Below, in pieces: positions 17,212 to 25,830 of a stretch of DNA of 64,000 nucleotides. Source of the stretch: Litorilituus sediminis (GTDB lineage: Bacteria; Pseudomonadota; Gammaproteobacteria; Enterobacterales; Alteromonadaceae); contig NZ_CP034759.1 in NCBI RefSeq assembly GCF_004295665.1, forward strand, positions 2,418,001 to 2,482,000, written 5' to 3'. Numbering within the stretch: position 1 is the first letter of the stretch; every line of letters starts with the position of its first letter. The notes beneath the pieces are model-generated. The model saw nothing but the letters and a program-made list of their open reading frames with translations, was not told the DNA's origin and ran no database searches. Made by a program: the position numbers and the translations under genes.

Positions 17212-18069
17212 CTAAATGTCGTCTCTAATAATGGTGTCTAGATTAAAGCAGTCTCTGCGACTTTGCTGATGACTTAATGGTTCGCGCCCTTTGGTTCGCT
17301 GTTTATCCGTAAACCATTCAACACCTGCGCCTCGTTGAGAGCTACAATTTAAAAAGCCATCTGAGCATGAGTCTAGCCAGTTTTGTGTGGTTTCTAAGGC
17401 AACTTGATAGTGGTAACCGGCACAATAGCTATCTCCATCCCAAATAGCAGAATCAACATCTGAGCCAACTACCGATTTAAATAATTTTGGCAGGCTAGGC
17501 CTGTTCGCCGTGCCTAATAACCAATGTTGGTTATAGTATGCCATCCAGCTTGTTTGCTGCTGGCTTACGGCATCAGAGTCATAGCCTAGTAACCAGCCTA
17601 ACGAGGTTTCAAATGTATTACCTTGCTTAACGGTATCTGCCAATGGTGTACCTAAGCTAGATGGCGCTAACGCAATAACTTTACTGGTTTTATTGATAAT
17701 GTCAGGGTAACGATTGTCATAAGTTGGATTTGACATGATCCAACGGACAATATTACCGCCATTAGAGTGCGTTAAAAGTACAAGATCTGTGATATTTTTC
17801 TGTGCAACGAAGGTAGTCAACTGCTCTGCCAAACAACCTGCGGCTTCGTTTTCCCACATAAACTGATCAAAGTCACAGTTGATCACTACAAATAAAGCGG
17901 GGTTTGCTAAACCTTGTCGTACAGAGTTGACAAAATCACCTGTCCAGTAATCGTTATAGGCATCTGTTTGCTTTCCTGTGCCGTGAATAAATGCCAGCCC
18001 TTGCGTAGCATTGACACTGCAAGGAATTACAACACTGACGAGCAATATTGCTAATATTTTTTTAACCAT
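17212..18069 (-). CDS. Secreted lipase-like alpha/beta hydrolase
   Basis: 285 residues from the ATG at 18069, which has AGGA seven bases upstream; a longer reading adds 25 polar residues before the signal peptide. Signal peptide about 1-21. GLAFIHGTGKQTDAYNDYW resembles the oxyanion region of lipases, and THSNGG holds the nucleophile Ser102. C-terminal cysteines (CAGYHY, SCSDGFLNC) suggest disulfides in a secreted protein. It heads a two-gene unit with the DUF4785 protein. The exact substrate is unknown. Confidence 0.78.
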   Translation of the reverse strand: MVKKILAILLVSVVIPCSVNATQGLAFIHGTGKQTDAYNDYWTGDFVNSVRQGLANPALFVVINCDFDQFMWENEAAGCLAEQLTTFVAQKNITDLVLLTHSNGGNIVRWIMSNPTYDNRYPDIINKTSKVIALAPSSLGTPLADTVKQGNTFETSLGWLLGYDSDAVSQQQTSWMAYYNQHWLLGTANRPSLPKLFKSVVGSDVDSAIWDGDSYCAGYHYQVALETTQNWLDSCSDGFLNCSSQRGAGVEWFTDKQRTKGREPLSHQQSRRDCFNLDTIIRDDI

Positions 18070-18378
18070 TTTAATTTCCTTTTTGTAATTATTTTTATCT
18101 AAAAGGTCGAACCTCCTACCAGAAGGTTTACAATTTTTTAACACTAAAGATAATTAAAAAGCAAACAAAAAACGGTGTTTTTTTAAGCAAAAATAATAGT
18201 GATTGTGGGCAGGTGTATTAAGCAGAAACTCTAATAACAAGGAAGCAATAGCGGGGTAAATCAAATAACAGAGCTTTAGCGTTTAAAACAGCAGCAAAAT
18301 TTTTTTCAGGTACAAACATAGTAATCTGTGATTTTGCTTGTTATAACACCTCTACAAATAACTAAAGAATGCCTTTAT

Positions 18379-19035
18379 ATGATTTCTCTCTCTCCTGAAC
18401 AAGCGCGCGTTATTGGTGTAATGCTAGAAAAAGAAACCACTACACCTGAGCAATATCCTTTATCTATCAATGCACTAACCAATGGTTGTAATCAAAAAAG
18501 TAATCGAGAACCTGTTATGTCACTCTCGGAAGCCGAGGTGCAAAATATTGTTGATGAACTAGTACAAATGAACCAGCTTATGGTTGATCACAAAGCCTCT
18601 AGTCGGGTAAATAAATATTATCATCGCTTTTGCAATACCGAATTTGGCAAGCTGCAATTTAGCCAACAACAACGCGCGATTATCTGCGTACTATTGTTAA
18701 GGGGGCCGCAAACACCGGGAGAGCTAAGAAGTAGAACTAATCGCTTAGCCGAATTTGCTGATGTCAGCGAAGTGGAACAAGTACTAGTTGAGTTACAAGA
18801 TTTAAATAATCAAACACTTGTGAAAAAATTAGCGCGAGAGCCGGGTAAGCGCGAATCAAGGTACTTGCAGTTGTTATCTGATAGCGATGAAAGCCAGTTC
18901 AGTGATGTTGATCATAACAGTGATATAAACACTAATGACGACACTGACTCACTCACACAGCGTGTTACTGAGTTAGAAGCACAAATTGCCCAGCTAAATG
19001 ACAAAATAGCACATTTAACCCGCTTACTTGAATAG
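18379..19035 (+). CDS. yceH: YceH family protein (DUF480)
   Basis: 218 residues, starting MISLSPEQARVIGVMLEKE; the ATG at 18379 fits the family start, and 17 in-frame codons before it are not conserved-looking. Family blocks are TTPEQYPLSINALTNGCNQKSNREPV (about 17-42) and LLRGPQTPGELRSRTNRLAEF (about 112-132), two winged-helix units. The last 30 residues form a coiled coil (LTQRVTELEAQIAQLN). The function is not established; DNA binding is expected from the fold. It converges with the sirtuin gene, with 4 bp between stops. Confidence 0.92.
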   Translation: MISLSPEQARVIGVMLEKETTTPEQYPLSINALTNGCNQKSNREPVMSLSEAEVQNIVDELVQMNQLMVDHKASSRVNKYYHRFCNTEFGKLQFSQQQRAIICVLLLRGPQTPGELRSRTNRLAEFADVSEVEQVLVELQDLNNQTLVKKLAREPGKRESRYLQLLSDSDESQFSDVDHNSDINTNDDTDSLTQRVTELEAQIAQLNDKIAHLTRLLE

Positions 19036-19039
19036 TCAG

Positions 19040-19741
19040 TTATTTAACTAGCTGCTTAAATAACTGGCTCATACCAATAGTGGCCGCTGCTTCGATAACT
19101 TCTAACTGCCTTGATTGCTCTAAGGAGTAATTAATGGCGGGTTTAGGGTCAATATAAAACACTGGCACATGGCTTTGAGCAAATTCTACTAAGCTAGCAG
19201 CAGGGTATACTTGCATTGATGTGCCGATAATAATAATTTTATCTGCCTCAGCCACAGCTATGGCGGCTGACTCTAACATAGGAACTTGCTCACCAAACCA
19301 GACAATAAACGGCCGTAATTGACTACCTATTTCACACAAATCACCTAAAACAATATCGTGTTGGCAATCATAAACAAGTTCAGGGTTAGCCGTACTTTGA
19401 GATTTTAATAATTCACCGTGTAAATGAATAACCTCACTGCTGCCTGCCCTTTCATGCAAGTCATCAACATTTTGCGTTACCACAGTAACATTAAAATAAG
19501 CTTCAAGCTGTGCAATTAACTGATGCGCTTTATTAGGTTGCACAGTTAATAGCTGCCTACGCCGTTGGTTATAAAAGTCTAAAACCAAATTAGGGTTAGA
19601 GGCAAAGCCTTGAGGTGAAGCAACCTCAGTAATTTCATGGCCTTCCCATAAGCCGTCGGCATCTCTAAATGTACTTAAGCCACTTTCGGCACTGGTACCA
19701 GCGCCAGATAAAATAACAATGTGTTCTTTACTGTGTTTCAT
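19040..19741 (-). CDS. cobB: Sir2/CobB-type NAD-dependent protein deacylase
   Basis: Removes acyl groups from lysines using NAD. 233 residues. GAGTSAESGLSTFRD (13-27) binds NAD, QNVDDLHERAGS follows, and HLHGE holds catalytic His108. FYNQRRRQL gives Tyr57 and Arg60, matching the Tyr-x-x-Arg of CobB and SIRT5 that confers desuccinylase activity. Unusual: the zinc ribbon is degraded. Where E. coli CobB has several Cys, only Cys126 and Cys136 remain between ELLK and LRPFIVWFGE. The fold may therefore lack zinc. Confidence 0.93.
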   Translation of the reverse strand: MKHSKEHIVILSGAGTSAESGLSTFRDADGLWEGHEITEVASPQGFASNPNLVLDFYNQRRRQLLTVQPNKAHQLIAQLEAYFNVTVVTQNVDDLHERAGSSEVIHLHGELLKSQSTANPELVYDCQHDIVLGDLCEIGSQLRPFIVWFGEQVPMLESAAIAVAEADKIIIIGTSMQVYPAASLVEFAQSHVPVFYIDPKPAINYSLEQSRQLEVIEAAATIGMSQLFKQLVK

Positions 19742-19764
19742 CGCTCAAATTACGCTGATTGATT

Positions 19765-20502
19765 TTAGGCAAACACCAGCTTATTTTTCCCCTGATTTTT
19801 TGCATCAAATAAGGCATCTTCTGCTGCGTGTAATATATGCTCGCTGTTCATTCCTGGCTGCCAAACAGCGACACCAAGACTACAGGTAGTCTTCTCTAAA
19901 CTTGCTAATAACTCAGTATTCACCTTGCTATGAATATCATTAGCTAGCTGAAAAATAGCCCTTTGTTGAGACGGCAAAATAATCAAAAAGGTATCACCAT
20001 GCCAACGTATTAATTGACTTGCCTTTGGCAGTGCTTTTCTCAGTAATTCAACTAACTTAATTAATACCTCATCACCTATGCTTGAACCATACAAGTCATT
20101 AATATGTTTAAAGTTATCTATATTTAGTTGCACTAAAGCAAAACCTTGTTTGCCCTGCTCTGCTCGCTGCACATAATTAGCTAACTGTGCTTGTCCCGCT
20201 CTACGATTCAATACTTGTGTTAAAGGGTCTAATTTTGATAATTGCTCAAAGGCATAGGTTATCTCACCTAGTTCTTTCATACGGCGATATAAGAATATGA
20301 CTAAACTAATGGTTAACGTTGCCGAAAGCGGTAGCAATTCATCTAGCTCCCAATCATCATATTCTCGACTTAATGCAAACATTAGCTCTAAAACATCATA
20401 ATGAGCGAATATAAACAAAAAGATAACATTGATAATAACAAGCCAGAAAGCATCTCGAAGCAAGGTAGAGCGATGTAGGTATTTATAATGAGGCATATAC
20501 AA
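19765..20502 (-). CDS. Membrane GGDEF-domain protein, degenerate active site
   Basis: 245 residues. Two membrane helices (about 17-34 and 58-72) precede a GGDEF domain (about 88-245). LDPLTQVLNRRAG and the C-terminal AEDALFDAKNQGKNKL mark the domain. The signature is HGDTF (168-172) instead of GGDEF, and the first metal Asp of LDID is Asn127. No RxxD inhibitory site is visible. It is therefore probably not a working diguanylate cyclase and may act as a receptor or scaffold. It lies 23 bp upstream of the cobB start on the same strand, so cotranscription is likely. Confidence 0.85.
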   Translation of the reverse strand: MYMPHYKYLHRSTLLRDAFWLVIINVIFLFIFAHYDVLELMFALSREYDDWELDELLPLSATLTISLVIFLYRRMKELGEITYAFEQLSKLDPLTQVLNRRAGQAQLANYVQRAEQGKQGFALVQLNIDNFKHINDLYGSSIGDEVLIKLVELLRKALPKASQLIRWHGDTFLIILPSQQRAIFQLANDIHSKVNTELLASLEKTTCSLGVAVWQPGMNSEHILHAAEDALFDAKNQGKNKLVFA

Positions 20503-20682
20503 CTAGGTTTGTCGTGAACAACTTTAGCATCTTATCGTATTTAGGCTATTTTTCACACAAATAATATAATTCAAGCGCTGGCGAAATCATTAGCAAATAT
20601 GCCTTATTAGCTCAGCCATGGCAAAACAGCGCGAATATGCCATAGTTAAACTGTATTGGCTTAATCATTGATAGGTTTAACT

Positions 20683-21990
20683 ATGCTTGAGAATGTTCGC
20701 GACATAATAGAAGGCGTATCTAATAGTTACGGAGAAGATTTTTTCAATAAAATTACCTTATGCTTAGATAAAACCATTAAAGCTGATTACACCTTTATCG
20801 CCTGGTTAGATAGGGATACTTATACCTCAAAAACCATTGCCTTAGTCGCCAAAGGCCAGTTAGCCGATAACATTGAATACTCTTTAAAAGATACGCCATG
20901 CGCTAACGTAGCTGAAGATTCTATGTGTTGTTACCCTAAAGGTGTTTGCAGTGTCTTTCCCAACGATCAATTATTAATTGATATGAAAATTGAAGCTTAC
21001 TTAGGCACGCCTTTGCACGATTCTAATCACAAAGTGATGGGGCTGGTTGTTGCCTTATATGAAAAGCCTATAGCAGATGAGCAACAAGTGCTGACTTTAT
21101 TTCAAGTGTTCTCTGGCCGCATTGCCGCGGAGATGGAACGCCGAGCCTATGAAGCCTCCTTAGAAGAAAAAGTCGCCAGTCGCACTCAAGAGTTATCTGC
21201 CGCCTTGGATAAGCTAACCTTGATGCAAACTCAATTAGTTGAATCAGAAAAAATGGCCGCTCTGGGTAACTTGGTTGCTGGCATCTCTCACGAAGTCAAT
21301 ACACCTTTAGGTATCGCTATCACCACCCACAGTATCATGGCAGATGAGCTAAAAAAGCTAAATAAACAAATTGATAGCGAAAGTTTAACCATGAAAGCAA
21401 TGAATAGTTACCGCGCAGCGGCAGAAAATGCCCTGAGTATGCAAGGAGATAATCTTGATAGAGCAAAAAGATTAATTGAAAACTTTAAAAAGACCGCGGT
21501 TGATCAACACCAATTAGAAATAGAAAACATCAATATTCAGCAGTATTATCAAAAAATTACTTCTACGCTAAGACCTTTACTTAAACCTAAAAAAGCAACA
21601 TTAACCATTAAGTGTGACGATGATATTAACCTAGCTACCTTTCCGGGCGTACATGCACAAATTATCACTAACTTAATCAGCAATAGTATGCGTCATGGCT
21701 TTAGTGACTTAAATGAACAGTCCGATAATCAAATTAGCTTCAACATTAAACGTAAAGGCGAAGATATTGTTGAAGTTTGCTACCAAGATAATGGTAACGG
21801 CCTAACAGAAGAAGCGCAAAAGCACGTCTTTGAACCTTTTTATACCACAGCCAGAGAGCAAGGTGGCGTCGGCCTAGGTATGTCGATTATTTTTAACCTG
21901 ATCACGCAAAAGTTAGCTGGCAGCATAGAGTATGTCAAAAAAGATTCTGGTGCCTGTTTTATTTATTGCTTCAAAGAAAGTAAAAGCTAG
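20683..21990 (+). CDS. GAF-domain sensor histidine kinase
   Basis: 435 residues from the ATG at 20683; a TTG five codons upstream is possible. No membrane segment was seen, so it is cytoplasmic. A GAF-like sensor domain covers about 5-155 and includes several Cys (CANVAEDSMCCYPKGVC near 80), then a coiled coil, then a HisKA-like region with phosphoacceptor His203 in AGISHEVNTPLG. The ATPase domain has the N box LITNLISNSMRHGF, DNGNGL and GGVGLGMSI. No response regulator adjoins it. The Cys cluster could make it redox- or metal-responsive; that is speculation. Confidence 0.88.
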   Translation: MLENVRDIIEGVSNSYGEDFFNKITLCLDKTIKADYTFIAWLDRDTYTSKTIALVAKGQLADNIEYSLKDTPCANVAEDSMCCYPKGVCSVFPNDQLLIDMKIEAYLGTPLHDSNHKVMGLVVALYEKPIADEQQVLTLFQVFSGRIAAEMERRAYEASLEEKVASRTQELSAALDKLTLMQTQLVESEKMAALGNLVAGISHEVNTPLGIAITTHSIMADELKKLNKQIDSESLTMKAMNSYRAAAENALSMQGDNLDRAKRLIENFKKTAVDQHQLEIENINIQQYYQKITSTLRPLLKPKKATLTIKCDDDINLATFPGVHAQIITNLISNSMRHGFSDLNEQSDNQISFNIKRKGEDIVEVCYQDNGNGLTEEAQKHVFEPFYTTAREQGGVGLGMSIIFNLITQKLAGSIEYVKKDSGACFIYCFKESKS

Positions 21991-22131
21991 TATTTACAAA
22001 AATATAGCCGCAAGTCGAGTTCATTTTCCAACATATCACTGTATAATTATTGTCAACAAAGCAATGGCGCATAACTAAATGCAGCTTTATGCTTTTTCTT
22101 TACCAAGGACAATGGACTACACAGGTGTAAT

Positions 22132-23280
22132 ATGCTTTTTGCAATAAAACCCAATCAAATAACAGCGCTATCTATGCTGTTAACCAGTTTTACCTTCAGC
22201 CAATTTGTACACGCCACTGAGCCAGTACCATCAAAGCCAGAGCAAGAGCATAAAAAAACAACATTTGAATCTTATTACTATACAGGTGGCAAGCTAGGTA
22301 TCAACCGTTATCAAGATGCCTGTGAGGCATGGCATACCGGTTGTGAACACAATGATTTAGGTCTAGGACTCTTCGGCGGCTACCAAGTCAATAAATACTT
22401 AGGCTTTGAGTTTTCCTATTTAAAACTTGGTGAAGCCAGTGGTAAATATATCGAAACCGGTGTTGAACAAAAATACGCAGGTACTATGCAAGGTTTTGAT
22501 TTTTCAGCGGTTGCTAGCATTGATATTTATCAGCAACTTGGCGCTTTTGCCAAATTAGGTACTATGAACTGGTATGGTGAAAACACTAGCCACCATGGCA
22601 CATTAACATCTTATAGCTGGGCACCAACGGCTGGTGCAGGCCTAAGCTATCAGTTTTCTAAAGCTTGGCAAGCTCGCTTGGAATACCAATATTTTCATGA
22701 ACTGGGTAATAAAAAGCTTGGTAGTACTAATGCCCATTTTACTAGCTTAGGTGTTAGTTATCGCTTTGGCTCTGACAAACAGCCAATCAAGCCTAAAAAA
22801 ACTCATCAATATTCGCAGCCATTAAAAGCTCAGCAAAAAGCCATGGAAATACCCGCTCGTCCTACAAAACCAGTTGCTGCACCAGTTCCGGCAAGAGCAC
22901 AGCCAATCGCTGCTCAGCAGGTAAGCGTACAATTTGATTTTGATAGCGATAAGCTTAATAAGCCCCATCAGCTTGATAATATTATTACGCTACTTAAGAA
23001 GTATCCACAAGCAAGCGTAACACTTAAAGGTTACACAGACTCTAAAGGCAGTGAAGCCTACAACCTTGAGTTATCTAAAAGACGCGTTACTGGTATCGAG
23101 CAGTACTTATTAGCTCAAGGGGTTAGCAAACGACAAATTACCAGTGACTACTTTGGTGAGCAAAATCCTGTAATCGATAACCTAACGCAGGAACACCGCG
23201 ATAAAAATAGACGCGTTGAAGTTACCACGAAAAAATTTACCATTTATGATAATCAAGCCGTTAAGCAAGGAGCACAATAA
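22132..23280 (+). CDS. OmpA-family outer membrane protein
   Basis: 382 residues. After a signal peptide (about 1-28) comes an OmpA-like eight-stranded barrel (about 45-218), with GLGLFGGYQVNKYLGFEFSY and a final strand SLGVSYRFG. A Pro/Ala linker leads to an OmpA C-terminal peptidoglycan-binding domain (about 265-370) with VQFDFDSDKL, LKGYTDSKGSEAYN and LSKRRV. It would anchor the outer membrane to the wall. The stop overlaps the start of the following lipoprotein gene, so both are translated together. Confidence 0.9.
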   Translation: MLFAIKPNQITALSMLLTSFTFSQFVHATEPVPSKPEQEHKKTTFESYYYTGGKLGINRYQDACEAWHTGCEHNDLGLGLFGGYQVNKYLGFEFSYLKLGEASGKYIETGVEQKYAGTMQGFDFSAVASIDIYQQLGAFAKLGTMNWYGENTSHHGTLTSYSWAPTAGAGLSYQFSKAWQARLEYQYFHELGNKKLGSTNAHFTSLGVSYRFGSDKQPIKPKKTHQYSQPLKAQQKAMEIPARPTKPVAAPVPARAQPIAAQQVSVQFDFDSDKLNKPHQLDNIITLLKKYPQASVTLKGYTDSKGSEAYNLELSKRRVTGIEQYLLAQGVSKRQITSDYFGEQNPVIDNLTQEHRDKNRRVEVTTKKFTIYDNQAVKQGAQ

Positions 23281-25022
23281 TGAAACTAGTTAAGCACATT
23301 CGCTCTTTTATTTCGTTATGCTTGCTGTTACTAATCACTGCTTGTGGTGACAGCAGTGACTCACCCTTTCCAGCGCCAGCTTGTGGCAGTGCCGATAACC
23401 CATGTAAAGAACTAGTCACCTTTACTATATCTCCTAGCAAGCAAAACACTTTAGTGGGTATGTCGCAGCAGTTTACTGCAACAGCCTATTATGATGACGG
23501 TAGTCAAGACGATGTCACTGAGCAGGTGAGCTGGCAAGTCTCTGATCAAGCTATCGCTAGCATATCTAACGATAATAACAGTCAAGGCTTAGCCACAGGC
23601 AACAGTGCTGGTACTGCAACAATCAGCGCAAATTTATTTGAATTTACCGCAACAGCAAAACTCTATGTAATGGACGAGTCTGTTGAACAGCTGATCATTA
23701 TTCCACACGATAAAACCATGCCAATCGGCACAGAGCAACAATTTACTGCTTCCTTATTACTTGCCAATAAGCAAACCATCGATGTCACCACCCAAGTGAC
23801 TTGGCAAGTTGATGACCAAAACATTGCCAGCTTATCTGATATCGCAAGTATTACGGCTAAATCAGCAGGCAGCGCCCAATTAAAAGCCAACTTTAATTAT
23901 CAAGACAATGAATTCACCGCTGCTGCTAATATTACTGTGATTGACAGTGTGCTCAGTGAAATTGTTATTAGCCCAGTCAATGCTAAATTGCCTTTAAACA
24001 GCACGGCTTATTTCAGCGCACAGGCTTATTTTACTGACGGTCATGTTGAAGATATTTCAAAACAAGCCACATGGTCTGTTGATGATCAAGCTATTGTCAC
24101 TATTGTCGAAACAGGCGCTCAAGCTGGCTATGCCACAGCTGTTGAGGTCGGTACAACACAAATTACCGCAGAATTTAATGAACTTACGGGTTTTACCCAA
24201 GTTGAAGTTACCTCAGCGACCTTAGTTGACATTCAAGTTAGCCCTGTAAATAGGATAACGCCTGCGGGCACTCAAGTAGCTTATCAAGCTCATGCCATTT
24301 ATTCTGATGCATCACATTATGATATTACCGAGCTTGCCGCTTGGTCTAGCTCAGCGCCAGAAGTGGCTAATATCCAGTTTACTGGCGCGCTATCGGGCGT
24401 TGCTCAAACATTTACTCCAGGTGTTACCGAAATCACTGCGCACTACTTAGATAAAACCGCAACAGAAACCTTAACAGTAACAGAAGCCATTGCTGAAAGT
24501 TTACAAATTACCCCTGTAAATCCAAGCATACCATTCGCTAGCCAAGAGCAATTTAGTGCTATCGCCACTTATTCAGATGAAACTAGTGCCGATGTTAGCC
24601 AATTAGCCACTTGGCATAGCAGCAATACCGATATAGCAGTGATTACACCACAAGGTATTTCGGCTGGCTTTAGCTCAACAATCACTGCTGGAGAAACTAT
24701 TATTAGCGCTGATTTTGACGGACTATCGGCACAAACTGAGCTAACGGTTACGCAAGCAACGCTTATCGGTTTGTCATTAACTCCTGCCAACAGCACAGTA
24801 GCCGCAGGCGCTCAGCAAACATATCAACTTTATGGCTTATATTCTGATAACAGCTCAAGGGAGCTTAACCGTTATGCGAGTTGGCAAAGTAGTGAAACTA
24901 ATTTAGCCACCATTAGTAGCAACGGCGTTGCTAGCACATACAAATCTGGTTTAGTGACCATTTCTGCAACTTATCAAGGCATGACAGCCAATGCAGCATT
25001 AACCATAACGCAAGCGAACTAG
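23280..25022 (+). CDS. Lipoprotein with six bacterial Ig-like (Big_2) domains
   Basis: 580 residues. A lipoprotein signal ends LLLITACG. Six repeats of about 90 residues follow, each starting with a strand like LVDIQVSPVN, then Y-x-D near the middle, a W in the pattern ATW or VSW, and a closing TIxA strand: about 41, 131, 223, 315, 405 and 495 onward. This is the Big_2/invasin-type Ig fold. Such proteins extend from the outer membrane or span to a partner. It is translationally coupled to the OmpA protein, so the two may form one envelope structure. Adhesion is possible but not shown. Confidence 0.88.
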   Translation: MKLVKHIRSFISLCLLLLITACGDSSDSPFPAPACGSADNPCKELVTFTISPSKQNTLVGMSQQFTATAYYDDGSQDDVTEQVSWQVSDQAIASISNDNNSQGLATGNSAGTATISANLFEFTATAKLYVMDESVEQLIIIPHDKTMPIGTEQQFTASLLLANKQTIDVTTQVTWQVDDQNIASLSDIASITAKSAGSAQLKANFNYQDNEFTAAANITVIDSVLSEIVISPVNAKLPLNSTAYFSAQAYFTDGHVEDISKQATWSVDDQAIVTIVETGAQAGYATAVEVGTTQITAEFNELTGFTQVEVTSATLVDIQVSPVNRITPAGTQVAYQAHAIYSDASHYDITELAAWSSSAPEVANIQFTGALSGVAQTFTPGVTEITAHYLDKTATETLTVTEAIAESLQITPVNPSIPFASQEQFSAIATYSDETSADVSQLATWHSSNTDIAVITPQGISAGFSSTITAGETIISADFDGLSAQTELTVTQATLIGLSLTPANSTVAAGAQQTYQLYGLYSDNSSRELNRYASWQSSETNLATISSNGVASTYKSGLVTISATYQGMTANAALTITQAN

Positions 25023-25037
25023 CTAGCACGACCTAGT

Positions 25038-25065
25038 GTGCTGATAGCTTTTTTGCTATCAGCAC
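25038..25065 (+). terminator. Hairpin after the Ig-like lipoprotein gene
   Basis: A perfect 11-bp stem (25038-25048 with 25055-25065) has a loop of six T, 16 bases after the stop. The T run is in the loop rather than after the stem, so intrinsic termination is uncertain. Confidence 0.55.
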
Positions 25066-25204
25066 CACTATTACTAAGCCACTCCTACCAGGCTAAAAAT
25101 CTAACGCATCTCATTTCTGTTTTTACGGGCTTGTTATTCTTCAACCAGCTCTAGTTTAAACAATCAGCAACAAAACCATATCTTGTATATGGTTATTCAT
25201 AAAT

Positions 25205-25220
25205 ACACTATATATTGTGC
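25205..25220. promoter_or_regulatory. nrdG: NrdR-like box (distal)
   Basis: ACACTATATATTGTGC matches the 16-bp NrdR-box pattern (acaCwAtATaTwGtgt) at all but the last base. It lies 73 bases from the second box, about seven helical turns. Confidence 0.8.
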
Positions 25221-25246
25221 TCAGTTTTTAATTTTCACTAAAAAAT

Positions 25247-25260
25247 GTGATCAAGATCAA
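25247..25260. promoter_or_regulatory. nrdG: FNR-like box
   Basis: GTGAT-CAAG-ATCAA matches the FNR consensus TTGAT-N4-ATCAA at 9 of 10 positions. Its centre lies 41-42 bases upstream of the start point predicted from a TATATT -10 at 25284-25289, the geometry of a class II activator site. Confidence 0.75.
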
Positions 25261-25277
25261 CTATTTGACTCTAACAA

Positions 25278-25293
25278 TTACTATATATTGTGT
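25278..25293. promoter_or_regulatory. nrdG: NrdR-like box (proximal), overlapping the -10
   Basis: TTACTATATATTGTGT shares the NrdR-box core CTATATATTGTG with the distal box. It covers the predicted -10 hexamer, so binding would repress. Confidence 0.75.
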
Positions 25294-25329
25294 TTAACAA
25301 AATAATAATATCTATATATAGGTCTTAAA

Positions 25330-25830
25330 ATGGACTTTAATTGCATAGCACCCAGCATAGTTTTTCAAGAAGTACCCAATGAGATCAGCCTATGCTTTAG
25401 CATTACCGGCTGCAAGGTTGGTTGCAAAGGCTGTCATAGCACAGAATTATGGAATGAAAATTATGGCATGCCGTTAACTAAAGAAAACTACCTAAGCTGG
25501 CTAAAAAAATACAAGGGCTTAATTAGCTGTGTAGTCTTTTTTGGCGGTGAATGGCAAGCCAATGCCCTGATCGAAAAACTACTTATCGCCAAAAACGTCG
25601 GTTTAAAAACCTGCCTTTATTCTGGCGAAAAACATATAGATATCAACATCAGCCAACATTTAGATTTTTTAAAAACAGGTGCTTGGCAAGCAGAATTAGG
25701 CGGCTTAGAAAGCCCAAACTCAAACCAAGTTTTTCGTGATATGAACACCGGCGAAAAACTTAATCATTTATTTATTAAAGACTCAGTTAACTTTACCTCA
25801 AACCAAGGAGCAGACAATGTTGCGGCTTAA
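25330..25830 (+). CDS. nrdG: Anaerobic ribonucleotide reductase activating protein
   Basis: Radical SAM activase that generates the glycyl radical on NrdD. 166 residues, the usual short NrdG length. The cluster-binding motif CKVGCKGC gives Cys28, Cys32 and Cys35 (CxxxCxxC). VVFFGGEW further on is the GGE motif that contacts SAM. It precedes nrdD and overlaps it by 14 bases; in E. coli the order is nrdD then nrdG. The upstream region carries FNR-like and NrdR-like boxes. Confidence 0.93.
   Translation: MDFNCIAPSIVFQEVPNEISLCFSITGCKVGCKGCHSTELWNENYGMPLTKENYLSWLKKYKGLISCVVFFGGEWQANALIEKLLIAKNVGLKTCLYSGEKHIDINISQHLDFLKTGAWQAELGGLESPNSNQVFRDMNTGEKLNHLFIKDSVNFTSNQGADNVAA

Larger units (their letters stand above)
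25023..25329. other. 307-bp control region of the nrdGD operon
   Basis: No ORF. From left to right it holds a terminator-like hairpin, an 8-bp stem AACCATAT/ATATGGTT (25174-25194), an NrdR-like box, an FNR-like box, a -35/-10 candidate and a second NrdR-like box. Confidence 0.8.

Noticed and set aside
23280..25022. DNA-level tandem repeat array
   Set aside because: The repeats are visible only at protein level as Ig-like domains; nucleotide copies are diverged.
25247..25262. CRP site instead of FNR in the nrd region
   Set aside because: The TGTGA half is good but the second half (TCAAC) departs from TCACA; the FNR pattern matches better and fits an anaerobic enzyme.
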